The notes: generated from the sequence alone by a model not told the origin. A stretch of DNA of 64,000 nt from Nymphaea colorata (GCF_008831285.2 NC_045140.1:3203528-3267527); one strand, 5' to 3'. Shown: positions 24,461 through 38,212, counted from the stretch's first letter. Numbers and translations are program-made.

Positions 24461-24859
24461 TACTCGAGCCTACCACCAGTTGCATAGTGAGTCAAGTAAC
24501 TGTTAGTAGCAAGTCAAGTAACTGTTAGGAACGAGACACTCTTACACTCTCTTAGTGCATGAAGGGAATAGAAACCAGAAGAAGAAAGAGAAAGAATACA
24601 TGAAAATAACATTTTCTTATGTCCACATCCGCCGCACAAAGTAGTTTTCACTATCACAGAAGAATATGGAGTACAAGCAAAATGCCGCTCTCATAAACAT
24701 AAGATTAGGGTAAAACCTGCAAAGTAAAGAGAAATGACATACGTGCCATTATACAAAAAATCACAAAAATTAAGGAAGGCTATCAAGTATGGATCAAGCT
24801 CCACACTCCAACAGTAACTCGTCCTCGGCTCAATGTATAGATTTATTATTATTTGAATT

Positions 24860-25115
24860 TCTTGAAAAAAAAAATCAGATACGAAAAAAATTAATATCCG
24901 ATTAAGAAATCAGATCAAATTTGAACTTGGATTTGAATCAGATTAAGTTTTACATCAATATCTTATATTTTGAAAACCGAATAGATTCAGTTCAAAATTC
25001 GGATTCAGATTCAGATGTGAATGTAAAAATTTGATTTGGATTGTGAAATCGAATTACATATATGACTTTTCTTTGTTAAGGGTACATCGAATTCAACTCG
25101 AATCCCTTGGCATCC
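24860..25115. mobile_element. Remnant of a GATTCGGATTC-type element
   Basis: Rich in 'ggattcagattcagat' words and ending in CTTGGCATCCTT, like the right ends of 47717-48118 and 49543-49950. No target duplication found. Confidence 0.4.
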
Positions 25116-25708
25116 TTATTGGTACTAATAGTCTACATTTATTTTATGTTATGTGAATCTCCATGAAACAAGCAAGGCCGGCAGGCGGTAGGGTATCTTC
25201 GTAAACTGTAGAGACTCCTCGGGGACAATGGTTTTAGGTCGACCATCAATATGCAATGTTTGTACCAAGAGATATTAATTGTATCGCAATTTGAATGTCA
25301 ACTGAACAGAGAGCACGGTAGCTACTTAAAAAGAAAAGGAAAGGTTAAAAAGCGTGCATTTGCTTAGATGGTTAAGATTATGAGTCCTAGATTCTCAAAA
25401 TCCTTGAGATTTCAAATCTATGGATTTGAGATCAGACTTCTCCTCATCCGACCTTAGGCCTGTAGATTTGAACATGCAACATGGATTTAAAGTCCATGGT
25501 ATTAAACCCTCAGTTTGTTTAGAAAGATGTCCAAAACATACTTTTTTATGCAGCCTTGTTTTTAATAGCTGAGACTATCAAACACAACTTTATAAATTAT
25601 AAAGAGTCCCGAGAACATATGAAATACGCGTAACTTACCCTTAACTTGGTTTTGATTACATAATAAAACAGGGTCAAAACATAAACATGCATGGATTTCA
25701 ATGCCTAT

Positions 25709-26090
25709 ATTAAGCATGGGCATTGGGCCGGCCCAGCCTGATAACGAGTCCGGCCTAGGTTGGCCCAACATCTAATACTCGGGCCTGGGCCCGGCCCGAC
25801 TCAGAAAACCCGAGCCTAAACCTGGCCAGATTGCATTAAAAAATATTTTTTAAGTATAACATAATACATAAAAATAATTAATTGTAATATAATATTATAT
25901 ATAAATATAAATAATGAAAAAATTTTAAAAAATAATTATTGGGCCCGATCCGGGCTTATCGAGCCCACCTGGGTCTGCTTGATAACGAGTCGGACTGGCC
26001 GGGGTCTTGTTTTTCCGGGCCCGGGCCCAAGCCCGAGTCGGGCCGGGTACCGGGTACCCAACGGCTGCCCGGCTCGGTGCCCAGGCTTAA
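25709..26090. mobile_element. GC-capped, AT-cored MITE-like element
   Basis: The left end TTAAGCATGGGCATTGG and the right end in reverse complement, TTAAGCCTGGGCACCGA, form an inverted repeat of about 22 bases. GC-rich shoulders of GGCCCGGCCC type flank an A/T core at about 25837-25945. The flanks ATGCCTAT and TTGCCGAT match at six of eight positions, suggesting an old 8-bp target duplication. The GC-rich ends create a false 111-codon frame on the minus strand. Confidence 0.65.
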
Positions 26091-28439
26091 TTGCCGATCG
26101 GAACAATCTTTTTAATATTTTCGATGGTGAAATATTAAACATCGAAGATTCAATCCAACCTTTTAGGCCACCCGTAGCTTTCTCTACCATTTTACCTGTG
26201 AAAAACCACCCCAGGTTGATATAAAACCCCAAGACCATTTTCAGAGCCCTCTTGATTAGAGGCGGAGCCATAGATTTTTCATGAGGAAAGCTGAATTAAA
26301 GCTTTTAAATTTTGACAGGTGCCTAAAAATTGAAGAGCATTAATTAATAAAACTAGAACGTTACTATTTAGGAATTAGGGGAAGCAAATTAATTGACGAC
26401 ATATTGCCTGTTTGATCACATTAAAACTGCAGTTGGTCTGTTACAACCATTAATCTCCAACACGGAAGATGATAACTGTCTCATAACAAATGAATGGTGC
26501 GGTGAGTATGGTTGTTTGCCAGGTTATATCAATCTGCTTTCTTACCGAGGTCGATCAATTATAACTACTCACGTTCCTTGAGGATTCGAAACAAGAAGAT
26601 GAATCCCAACAATGTAACTTGTATTTAATTTTGCCGATTAAAAGTCTGAAACTACAAGTACTGAAGACCGTGTTATTATAATCGGTTTCTGAATCAATAG
26701 GAACAGTTACTTGATTAAATAAAATATATATACGAATCATGGTTTGTGAATCAGATCAAATTATAATTTATATTTTTAAATAACAAAAGAAAAAAAGGTA
26801 AGACAAGAATCGTTAACTTGTTAAAAAATAGTAAAAACATAAGACAATGCCAGGCACTAGACAAAGTTTAGCATAATATTATATATAAGATTATGTCCTT
26901 AATCGTGGCCTTCTTAACTAAAGCTTACAAATATATAAATGGCCCTTAAATTTCAGGCTCCTCCTTTACATTGTGTCACGTATCTCCACTCAAAAGAGTT
27001 CTTCGATTCAATTTGATTCATCACATTAGGGCCAATTTTTAATAAGAGTTCATGGCTACCCAATCCTGGTTAGCAAAAAAGCTATGCACATCCTCAAGAG
27101 TGGAGTCTGGGAATTCTAATTAAAGAGCGCTGGTTATAAAATCTTAAATTTGTAAGGAACACTAATATGTAAATAAAAAAAATTACCCTGAAATATTAAT
27201 GAGAAAAACCAAACATTTTTTTAGGTCTGCATAGATAAATTGCCCACACAGTGCCCACACTTGCTATGTTTACGTCAAGGGTGTGCTCTCCTCTTGGGCT
27301 AAGCACTGACACTATCATCTCGGTTATCTCGTTGTAGACTGCAAAACTTTCCTGCAATTTGAGTAATTGGATCGAATTAAATCCAGACTTGGCACTATCT
27401 GAACTATTTTGGATCTGCCCAAGGGTCAGATCCAGGTCCAACTGGTTGAGGTCAGAACCTAGATTGGACTTGGATCTAGCATATATATCAGTTTGAATTC
27501 AGGATTGGCGGAATCAATGAGACTTGGATACAAACAGTCCGATACATATTTTTTCCGAACCACATAACGCTTGCTTGAAGATGTATACAGGTAGGAGGAC
27601 CATGGATCGATCCAACCGTACTCGGCATTGTACGTAAAAGAAAGCATCGGTGGAAGCAATCAGATTTGGTTCAACGATCCGATCCAAAACAAACGCGAAA
27701 GGTCTGAATCTTGGTTCGTATTTCAAACCCATATTGAAAACAATTTATCAGATTCAAAAGTGGCGGAGCAAAAAAATTTTGGCTGCGGAGCACTAATCGG
27801 TTTCTAGCTTAATACAGTGAGCGCTTGCGAGAATACAACATAGATCTGATGTGAGCATCATATGTGGCTACACTCAAATCCAGCTGAGGCAGAGTCGGAG
27901 CCAAGGTAGGGCCGGCATGGACCTTGGCACCACCTCAAAATTTTGGTATCTCAGATTGAATCTGAGATTATTAATATAAAATTTTGCATCTGAAAAGGAA
28001 ATATGTACTTATGAAAAAAGTAACTATGAACAACAATTATGTCGGACTTCTTAAAAAATTATCTCGCTTTGCAATTCCTTGTATGAAACCATCACCAAAC
28101 GTATGGCAGAAAGAATGAAATATATTAGTTATTGATGAGGAACAAGGAGCTTTTATTCCTAACATGTACATTCATGATTCATGAGCTGATTATATATATA
28201 TATATATATTAAAACTTGATCTTTCTAAGGGCTGTGATAGGCTTAGATGTACTGGCGGAGACAGAAATTTTGGATGGAAAGAACACTAATTCAATAACAT
28301 TAATGCTTTTAAGGGCACCTATATATATAAACAATAAAATATATCAAATTATGAACATATGTTTAAGAAAACTCGTCTATATTTGGATTTCTGAGAAGAT
28401 TGGATCCATAAACTCATCGTATGTGTCACCATTCTTGTA
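26091..28439. other. Intergenic, no gene recognised
   Basis: Contains short 'ggcggagcc' motifs (about 26262, 27763 and 28253) that look like single ends of the dispersed GGCGGAGCC family, plus a (TA)n tract at about 28191-28210. Open frames of 60-80 codons on the minus strand near 27.2-27.7 kb have no recognised homology. Confidence 0.4.
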
Positions 28440-28816
28440 AGTGCAGCTATCATAAATGGCAGCAGCGAGGGAGAGTTTTCCAAAGTCCGAAGAGAAATAG
28501 TTCCTGTGATGACGATGAAGCAATCGACCTCGAGCAAGCGAAAGGAATTGCAGAAGAGAATATGACAGAGAAAGGAAGAGCAAATATGAGAGCGGGAACA
28601 GCCAATGTAATTTGTGGACTCTCTCTACAACACTAAACCCTAATTCTTCACTCCATGTTTTTTTTTCTTCTCAGCTGCCATTTAAAGCCCTAAGCTAAGG
28701 AAAATTCATCATCTCTGAACTTGAAGGCTAAAAGAGAAGAGGAAGAATCCTTGGTTCCTGATTGGGTTCTGCTTCGAGTCTTCAATTAGTTAGACATCGG
28801 AATCGAAAATCAAGAA
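28440..28816. other. Unassigned segment with leader-like features
   Basis: Compositionally more mixed than its surroundings. On the plus strand it carries CTAAACCCTAATTC at about 28633-28646 (the AAACCCTAA box is common in plant 5' leaders), purine-rich sequence, and a possible donor at the end (AATCAG followed by GTATATG at 28819). On the minus strand 28583-28377 is an open frame with a hydrophobic start. Neither strand continues into recognisable coding exons within the window. It may be a non-coding or decayed first exon. Confidence 0.2.
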
Positions 28817-29020
28817 TCAGGTATATGATTTTGATTATGCTCATGTGCCCACATGCAGATCTAGCTTGCTTAGGAAAATGTATAATTTTTGTATCGAATG
28901 TCTGCTTTTGTACCCTTTTGTTATATGTTCTTGAGTAACTTCTCTCAACATTTTAATTCATTTTCATTTCTTTCTTTCTCTCTCTCTCTCTTTATTTCTA
29001 AACTTTAGCTGGTTTAAGAC

Positions 29021-29178
29021 ATGTGGTGAAGTCAGAAATTTTTAACTAAGGATCCCAACTATTTGAATGTCAAACTTCAAGGGACACTTATATATATAAA
29101 TCAATATGTAAATAAAACAAATTATGTAGACTAGTGTGGGCAAGTGCCCACAACAGTTACGACGTGGCTTCGCCACTG
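29021..29178. mobile_element. GGCGGAGCC-family short hAT-like element
   Basis: 158 bp. The flanks TTTAAGAC (29013-29020) and TTGAAGAC (29179-29186) match at seven of eight positions. The left end ATGTGGTGAAGTCAGA and the right end in reverse complement, CAGTGGCGAAGCCACG, form an imperfect inverted repeat. The interior has the family word 'gtgtgggcaagtgcccaca' near its right end. Confidence 0.65.
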
Positions 29179-29186
29179 TTGAAGAC

Positions 29187-29545
29187 AGTAAGTTGCAATT
29201 TTGTAAGCCCAATCAATTTGAATTTAATGTAAATTGAAACAGTAAGTCAATCCACTTAATGTTGAGCAAATTCAATGATTCATGCATGTCTTCCGTTGGC
29301 ACGTATTATTCCCAGGTCAAGTTACCCATCCAATAGACTATGATATACTCGATATATCGAATTTCCTAACGTACACGACTCAATTGTAAGTACATGAATA
29401 TTATTTCTTAGTGAATTGGACAAAACAATTGATGAATTAATGGAATTGAAAAAACTATTTTTATAATGTTAGTATTTTCAACGAGTAATTGAGCCGCCTC
29501 GGTTTTAATCACTAGTTGCGTCGTCGCCCCACGCACAAACATAAC

Positions 29546-29580
<35 letters not shown>

Positions 29581-30678
29581 TTTAAAAGTCACCGACTCGC
29601 GGCTCGGTGGCCATCAATCGCGGTAAGGGAGGAATGTGAGTACTTTCCTCATAGCTACGTCCATTCCTTTGTCTAATGACAAAAGTTAGTTTTTGCTATT
29701 CCTGAAATATTAAATCTATTTCTTGTGAAAAAGAATTATTTTCTCTTGAAGCCAAATGAGTTCGGATCTCAAGTCAACGGATTGGATTCGACTCGGATAT
29801 ATCTTTAACTGTATGTATACATTCTTATATTCGGATTCAAATATAAACAAAGAAAAGTCATGCCCGAATTTTAGTCCAAAATCTGATTTCAAGATTTGAA
29901 TCTGAATTTTGAGCAGAATCTGGCCTAGTTTTACATCTTAAGAGCATTGGATATAAAATATTTTATTTAAAACTAAATCCAATCTGAATTCAATTGGATG
30001 TCATTTATTAACCACACCAGCCTACAAATTTCATGATTTAAGTATACATCAGTTGATTTGTGCCCTAACTCATATGTATCATTGCATATCATAACTCATA
30101 CTTATCATTGTATATGATTGAATATCCACACCCGGGTTGGCAGACATTGAAGGATAAGGAGTTGGGTGGAGGCTTTGGCTTTCTTCTGACTTTGGGTCAA
30201 ACCTCGCTCACACGAAAGTTAATGCCCTACGTGTGATTTTTCTTCTCACGAAAAAAAAAGTAAACTTGTATTTTTTAACGTCTAGCTATAGTGAAAAGTG
30301 TACATCACACAACATTCTCTTTCAGTTGCTTTTCACTCTCCTTTAAGTTGTTTTTTAGGGCGTGTTTGTTTCACTGCAGATCTTAGATCCGATCTGAGAT
30401 CAACAGTATTCTAAACCTGTGGATTTAAGGTCGAACAATCTTCCATCCGACATTATATCCATGGTTTTTATGATTTAAGATCCATGCTATTAAGGTCCTC
30501 AACTTTTAAGAGTCACACCTTTTAATGCAACATCAGATCTGAGATCTATGGCTACCAAATACTACATAATATAAAACCTTTGAGTGCCCTTTAGATGCGC
30601 TCGAAGCAACTGTGCCTCCTGATTACTGCTTTATCAAAATGCACTTAGTCAGAAATCAGTCATTTTGAGTTATTTGAT

Positions 30679-30722
<44 letters not shown>

Positions 30723-33247
30723 TTTTTAACTTAGAAAATGTACATTGATCCAAAGTACATACACATAAATATATATATCATTTTTAACTTAGAAAATGTA
30801 CATCGATCCAAAGTTCAATCGATGTCGGTTCCAATTGGCAAAACTTGTAGATGGATTTGATTAAAAATTGATTTTAAAAGAAAGGACTCGGCATTAACTT
30901 CATGGGGTGGCCGAATGCTTGACGGATCAACTGTAATATATTTTTCAAAATTTTTGTGAGGGTCAAATCAATATCACTAAAAAATATTTTAAAATAAAAT
31001 TTTAATTTTGAAAACCAGTTGACATCCATGCCCCTGCTGGCCTCTCTTTGGAGTCATTTGACACATTCATAGAATTAATTATGCCTAGTGTTTCATGAAA
31101 TTACTTCAATTTTTAGAGCATATTTACAAAACACTCACATGATATTCCAGTTGTCAAACAACCCTTTAGCTCCATCGTAGAGTTAATTAAGTACATTTGC
31201 TTATATCAAGGCTGATTAGAAATCCACATTTTGTGAAACCCTGAAAGGTGGTTGGAATAAAGAAGGGTCTAACTTCAATATTAAATGAATCCGTCAGATC
31301 TTTTAACTCAAAATAATAAGATAGTCATAAAGTGTTCCGAATGCCAAACGACCCATCAACTCTCCCTCATATTTCATATTCAAAACTGATCTTAAATCCA
31401 CAAAATAAGAAAGGAGGTTTTTACACTTCACATTCTCGGATCTGAAATCCGATCTAATCTTATATCACACCCAATTCCAAATCTCAGGTTTATAACATTT
31501 AATACAAGACCTCAAATCTCGATTCGTTTCCAGAGGCAACTTTATCTTCTTGCAAAATTAAATTACTGCCGACTCTGCCCGAATACTTGGGGGGCATCTT
31601 CGTCATTTGGGCAAGGAACTCTAGGGAGCGAACCGGTAGAGACTAGAGATGGACCAACTTTCTAAAATCTAGACTTTAAAAGAACAAAAAAACAATAAAT
31701 AAATATGATGTCACGCTGCTTGCACGTGCCGCAGAATTTTTTTTACTTTGGACACACGCCATCTGATCCAAAAGCCATTCCTATTCTTTTAAGAGTTAAT
31801 TTTTTTTATTTTTTTATGTAATTTTTATTTTTTTTTTAATCTTTAAAGAATCTATTGAGTCAATGAAGAAGGAAAAGTTTTTTTTGGTTCTCATTGAGGC
31901 TGAGAAAGAAGCTTTAGCAATTCCAACAAAATATGTTTGAGCTCAAGTCTTTAGTTTCACATGATTCGATGAACTTTGGCTCGTACCATATGTTATAAAA
32001 TAGACTTCCAACATGCATGGACATGGGGTACGGGACATTTTTTTTTTTTTTAAATTGAACTATAAGTTAAATCCTCGTATGAAACTGATCACATATTTAT
32101 TTAAATCCAAATCCGTATTCAATTGAATATCATTTCTTAAATTTATATCTGATCTGATTTCCTAATCAAATATTCAATTCTTTTCTACATCCGATTTTTT
32201 AAGCAGTTCAATCATATTTTGATTAGAATCAGACTTATTTGACACCCATTACTTCATCTTATAGACCCCATGGCCATGGTTTAAGCTCAAGACACTTAAA
32301 TTCAAGTCTGATTCCGATTTCCTAATCAGTAATTGAATTATTTTCTATATCATACTTCTTTAAACAATTCGATTGTGTATCTTATTAAAAACGGATTTAT
32401 TGACATCCCTAACACCAGGATTCAAGCTCTCTTAAAGAATATAGTAAATAATTTGTGGTACCATATACAATGGAACTCTATGCACTTAAAGAACATTAAA
32501 AATTCTGAATTGGTGAAGTGAAATTCTGAGACGATCCATGAGATGAGCGTGAGCTGTTATTTATGGCAAGGAAAGAAGGGGTATTTAGTTCATTCAGAGT
32601 AGTACCTCAGATTTAAGATTCTAGTTGTATGTGGATTTCACATTAATGTATAGCGCCTGGAATTTTTTGCAGGCATCTAACGCGTCAAAGTCATAGCTCT
32701 CATACGACTCTCAGAACTGTTCGTACCCTCAACAATTAATGTTGGCTTCAAAGCCTGAAAAAGTTAGCACCTTTTCCGGCACCATTTTGAATTCATGTTC
32801 TAAGTTATATGCTGTCATTTGCCGAGTTACCAACATTCGGATGGAGTTCAGTTCGCGTGATGTGAATCATTTTCATGAGATTCATTCATTTGGAGCAAGT
32901 TAAATCTTAAAAAATAATTTTTTAACTTGAGAAATAATTTTTATGTAAACAAAAAGAGTATTTCATCATACTCTTTAGAAGAGAGTAATAGCTGTTATCC
33001 GATGACCAAATATTCAGAAACCATTACTACTAGAAATTAACAATGTTTCATAGCATGATTATGGTTCAATAGTATTTTAAATATAGTTTATCATGCTAAA
33101 CATAGTTGAACATGTAATATCAAATATTTTATCCATTGGACAACATTTCATAACAAGATGAATTGAAGTTTCAAACACGGCTTCATTTAATCTGAGCAAG
33201 GAAGGACCGTTAGCTCTTTTCAGGCTTAAGCTCCAGATGAGTGATCT
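29187..33247. other. Intergenic, no gene recognised
   Basis: Contains GATTCGGATTC-type remnants at about 29750-30010, 32090-32245 and 32290-32410, a (CA)n/(TA)n tract at about 29548-29580 and a (TA)n tract at about 30681-30720. The stretch 30358-30560 ('gatcttagatccgatctgagatc' type words) shares word patterns with 25380-25520 and is probably another dispersed repeat. No exon chain found. Confidence 0.4.
30715..30815. repeat. Tandem duplication, about 60-bp unit, two copies
   Basis: The sequence 'catttttaacttagaaaatg' and its neighbours occur at about 30721 and 30779 with two differences. The copies are joined through short TA runs. Confidence 0.8.
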
Positions 33248-33538
33248 TTGTGCGCAGGGATTGGAAGCGGTCCGTTTCGGAAAAAGGAAGATTCTGAAAA
33301 AGCAAAAGGAAAGAAGATGACGTGCTTTAGTTTAAATATGATTTCTACATCTCCAAATCTCTCTCCACCTAAGAAAGTGAAACCCAGCTGCCATCTTCCC
33401 CTGTCACTCTATCTCTCTCTCTCCTTTTATTTTTTTTCCTTTTACTCTGCATTTCTTATTGGATTTTCTTGCTGGAGATGAGCCCACAACGCTGAGCTTC
33501 AGCAGGGGAGAAGGAAGCAGCAGCGGGAGGAAGCAGAA

Positions 33539-36500
33539 ATGGGGTTCTACAATGGGGCGGCGCTCAACGATGAGCTTTCCAAGCGAACCTCCATATTCGG
33601 GCTAAGGCTCTGGGTGGTGCTTGGCATCTCCGTTGGCTCCGCCATCGTCATTCTCCTCTTCCTTCTCTCCCTCTGGCTCACCTCTCGCAGAAAAAACAAC
33701 AACAACAGCAGCAATAATGTCCTCACGGCCACCAGTACCGCCACTACCACCAAGAACACCAGCAGCAAGACGACTCCCCTTCCCCTCCACCACCAACAAA
33801 ACAACCAGTCGCCGCCGAGCTCGAAACCGACCATCCCCCATGTGTGCAAGGAGATACAAGAGATCAGACTCGACCACACCCAAAAACCTGCTTCTGAGAC
33901 CCACAAGCCTCTAGTTCAAATCCTCGCCCTGCCCATGACGGATTCCGGCATCCTGCAGCCCTCCGGCGAGGGCCCCCGCGACGAGATCCGCGTGGACATC
34001 GGCAAAGAGCACAAAGTGACCTTGCCGGAGCGTGGTGGCACGTCTTCATCCCACTGCAGCGGTGAAAGCCGGTCCACCGTTGATCCAGCGCCAATGACTC
34101 CGGCGCCGGAGGTCTCTCACCTTGGCTGGGGCCACTGGTACACTCTGCGGGAGCTCGACATAGCCACCAACGGGTTCGCCGACGAGAACGTGATCGGCGA
34201 AGGTGGGTATGGCATCGTTTACCGAGGGGTCCTCCAGGATAACTCCAACGTCGCCATCAAGAATCTGCTCAATAATAGGTGGAAGATCATGTGATCCCTT
34301 CTTTCCATTTTTTTTCGGCCAAAGCATGCTCTGTAATGCCCCTCACCGTTCATGGTAGATTAAAGCCGTGATCATTTGCATGTTGCTCAAATGAGGCCGT
34401 TTAGAACCTTCCTTCCTCAAATGCAATATCCCAGGTTTTTCTAATTTTCTGGGAAAAGTTATGGGTGAAAACAAATGCTTCCTTGCCATCAGATAATGTC
34501 ACCGACAGGGGACAAGGGACTAGGAGTTTTCATGTGCATGTCAAGTCTTCTGATCTTTCTTATCATCATGATCACCACTATCTGTCAATCTGGCACAATT
34601 GTGTTTCATAAGATTGTGTTGTATTTATGGAGTTGTGCCCTGTGAATGGTCATGGCTCATTAGTTAATCACATTTGGTACTTGTAGCTAATTTTGATTCT
34701 TGAATTAGCAACTTATGGAGGAGAACGGAGTAACTAATGGTGAAATTTATGCTTCTCTTGCAAGAAGCTGAAACAATATGAATGATGAAGCTGTGAACTC
34801 CCTGTTTAATTTGTATGATTTTTTTTGTTCTGGACACCGTTAGGGGCCAAGCGGAAAAGGAGTTCAAAGTTGAAGTTGAAGCTATCGGGCGGGTTCGGCA
34901 TAAGAACTTAGTGAGACTGCTTGGCTATTGTGCTGAAGGAGCTCATAGGTGATCACTCATTTCTTATATCACCAGTTTCCTGTTTCTGTTCTATGTATAT
35001 TTTTGCATTTGTCGCTTGTTTTTCTTTATTTTTTTCAGAATATTTTAGTGACTGATCTTTTCTGGATGAATGTCAGGTTGCTTGTTTACGAATACCTAGA
35101 TAATGGGAATTTGGAGCAATGGCTTCATGGTGATGTAGGAACCTACAGCCCCTTAACGTGGGAAATTAGGATGAACATTATACTTGGAACAGCAAAAGGG
35201 TAGAGTTGCTTCATCTTCGTGAGATTCATTTTGTTGTTCTCCTATTTCTTTGGTAACCACATTGTTTCATACTGGTGAAATTTCATGCAAAGTGCAGGCT
35301 CACTTATCTACATGAAGGACTGGAGCCTAAGGTTGTTCATCGTGATGTCAAGTCGAGTAATATATTGCTTGATAAGCAATGGATCCCCAAGGTTTCTGAT
35401 TTTGGTTTGGCCAAGCTTTTGGGATCTGAGAGGAGCTATGTCACGACCCGGGTTATGGGGACATTTGGGTATGCTTTATTATTCCTCATAATACTTGCTT
35501 TCCTCCTGTTTTATTAGCAAATTGAAGTTTCAATATTCCATGTGCTATTCTTGCTTGACTTCTATAGGTATGTGGCTCCTGAATATGCAAGTACTGGGAT
35601 GTTGAATGAAAGAAGTGATGTATATAGTTTTGGAATTCTTATAATGGAGATTATCTCTGGAAGAAACCCAGTTGATTACAGCAGGCCTCCTGGAGAGGTT
35701 GCTACTTTGCCCTTCAATTTTTTTTCACTGTCATGCTCTTCTCATGTGTTATTTATTTATTTTTATAATTTTTCATTTGGTATGATTATCAGGTGAATTT
35801 GGTTGAGTGGCTCAAAACAATGGTTGCAAATAGGAATTCCGAGGGAGTAGTGGACCCTAAGCTGCTTGAGAAGCCATCTTCAAGGGCATTGAAGAGGGCC
35901 CTTTTGGTTGCTCTAAGATGTGTAGATCCAGATGCCCAAAAAAGGCCCAAGATGGGGCATGTCATACATATGCTTGAAGTGGATGATTTCCCATACCGAG
36001 ATGTATGCTGTTCTCATCTTTAATCATGTTCAATTTGCTTCAAGAAATTTTGCTGCTCTTCTGTTATCTTTTCTAGAAGATCCACCTGCACTTTCGTTTT
36101 TGTTTTCCCTTTGTCCTATTTTTTTCAAATTGGAAGCTACTTCTCTTTGTGTGGTCATTTTGAAGTTATATTTTGTTTACTTAGACATTGCTAGTTCATA
36201 ACTGTTTATCTTTGACTGGTGATCCAATAATCATGTTTCTTTAGTTAAAAGTTAAAACTAAATCAAGTGAATTGTTGATACATGGTGAGGGAAGGCTTTA
36301 AGCATTTCTTTCATGAACAAAAGTTTTGATCATTTTTAGTTACTGTTATTACTTCGATTTTCTATTCTTGAAAAGCATGTGTTGTCAAAGTGATTATATC
36401 TGCTTGCCATCAACATTTAACTCTATGAATATGTAACTTGGGGTACTAATTTTGTATTCAAATTATGTTGTTTGAATTCAAAAGTTTGTGCATCATTTGC

Positions 36501-36781
36501 GTATGACAAACTAGTTTTTGATCATTAGAAAATGGAAAAGTATTTGTGGAAATATTTTTTTTCCTGCTTAGCACTCATTTGCACCTACTCTTCCCATGAT
36601 GCAGGATCGTCGAATTGGGCGAGATCCTGCACGCATACTTCGTGAAAGTCCAAATAATAACAGTCCAGGACAATCATCTGAAAAGCAAACTACTGAGTCA
36701 GACGATGGTAGTGGCTCTGAAAGAGCTAACCTTTTTGAAAACAGAAATAGGTGGAGACGACAATCACTTCTGGCTAAATAA
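33539..36781 (+). CDS. Receptor-like serine/threonine kinase (At1g01540/At2g42960-like)
   Basis: Plasma-membrane kinase of a plant family with a very short outer part and a cytosolic kinase; no ligand is implied. Exons: 33539-34278, 34844-34948, 35077-35199, 35298-35468, 35568-35697, 35793-36002 and 36605-36781; 551 residues, all joins in frame. A membrane span covers about residues 23-47, followed by a low-complexity Asn/Thr/Ser-rich stretch (about 52-100). The juxtamembrane block ending [14 protein letters not shown] (193-206) is typical of this family. Kinase motifs: glycine loop GEGGYGIVY (220-228), Lys241, HRD (337-339), DFG (357-359) and APE (383-385), so it is a catalytically complete RD kinase. 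The start [15 protein letters not shown] matches family N-termini. The 602-nt last intron, if retained, would end the protein soon after exon 6. The C-terminal Ser/Asn-rich tail is the least conserved part. Confidence 0.95.
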
Positions 36782-38068
36782 TTTATTTGTTGCAACAACA
36801 TGATCCAAATTGTAGCTATTTCTTGGTCAAAGGCTTCATGGTTGCCTCTTATGACCTTTGTTTCTTCGTGTGGTAGTGCTGATAGATAACCAATAAGCTA
36901 TTTTGTACATGATCGTTAGTCAATGATAGCTTAATCCATTTTGAGTTTTCGGTGGATTTATGCACGTTTGGTGGTTGAGGTAAGGTTCCAGAATCCGAAT
37001 CTGCTTGCAGTTGAAGTTTATGCTGTTGAAGTTGATTGATATCTATAAATATAAAATGGATACCATTCTCATGGATTCCACTTTTTGTCCATCAATCTGT
37101 TATATTGACGTATGTTTACATGGTCTGCCATGTCAATGCTCTTGTTGGAAACTGAGGCAGATCTAATATTCTGTGGAGCAGAGATTCTTCAGATTTTTTT
37201 GGTATTATGTGCTAATTTCCTTCTTCAGAAAATGCTTCATACAGCATATACACATACAGTTGAATAATTAAATTTGGAAACCATAAACCTGCTTATTCTT
37301 ATTGATTGTTAAAGAGACAGGTTTCTGTGAATTTTCATAAGTTCGATACAAGGAGGTGTCTTCCACAAAGTTGGCTGTCATGACAAAGCTGCATGGATTT
37401 TTTTTTTCGTTTTTTCCAAATATATTTGTTATATGCTTGTTTCTTGCTGTTTTCTCTTTCATTTGACACACAGGCATAAATATAACGCAAGATTCTCTTT
37501 AAAGTTGCGTGTACTCTAGCCACTTGGTACTTCATGCAATTGATTGTGAGACTATTAGCAGTACTACAGTCCTTTTACTTGATTACATGTTCATTTATTT
37601 TTGCTTTTATTATTGCTTACTATTTGCGGAAGTGAGAGGTTATTTCTGAGGCATCAAGTCTACGTTTTCTTCTTTACCTGAATAAAATTATCTTTCACAA
37701 TTAGGGAGACAATTTTCCAGGTAAAGGTCTATATGCCCATCTTGGTTACACCTTGTGCCCCACCCGTTTATGGTTTAGGATATCTGGAGTGTAAGATTCA
37801 TTATAGGCAACTGCAAAGTGGCAAGTGAAATTTCATTGTGGCAACTGCATAATTCTGAACAGCAAGAAACATACATATTCTGTCTCCTGGTTTTAAGGTT
37901 GCAGTATCTAATTTTTCTTCTCAATTGCTGGTACAATCTCCTCGTCTGTGTGGGACATTCTTTGTTGTGGTATAGGCAGAAGGCTAGAAGGTCACCGATG
38001 GCAAGAATCTTAAAATCAATGAGATAGAGATAGAGAGAGAAAGTGGGAGAGGAGTGGAGAATACTCAC
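36782..38068. other. 3' flank of the kinase gene, otherwise nothing recognised
   Basis: The first few hundred bases should include the kinase 3' untranslated region. No second gene was recognised. A short (GA)-rich run lies at about 38020-38045. Confidence 0.4.
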
Positions 38069-38212
38069 GACTTTAATGCGCATGGGCCCATATGACAGGA
38101 AGGCAATATGCTGAAGGGTTGAATTCGACAACTGGTGCAAGGAGCCACTGGAAGTAAGTGGGATGGATGGTGATTGGTGGTGGTGCAGAGAGTAATAGTT
38201 CTGGTAGCCCAT
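38069..38212 (-). CDS. Candidate first exon of an unrecognised small gene
   Basis: An ATG at 38212 opens 48 codons (start MGYQNYYSLHHHQSPS, end MRIKV) that run exactly, in phase 0, into a consensus donor GTGAGT at 38068. The peptide is rich in His, Ser and Gln and has no hydrophobic leader. No second exon could be identified to the left; the frame simply continues for about another 95 codons without a stop. The family is not recognised, and chance is a real possibility. Confidence 0.22.

Noticed and set aside
25355..25545. 'gcttagatggttaagattatgag' considered as a tRNA-like SINE promoter
   Set aside because: No matching B box or 3' tail could be aligned, and the similarity to 30358-30560 does not start at this box.
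25936..26271. 111-codon minus-strand frame rich in Pro, Gly and Arg
   Set aside because: It runs through the GC-rich shoulder of a MITE-like element; the composition comes from GGCCCGGCCC words.
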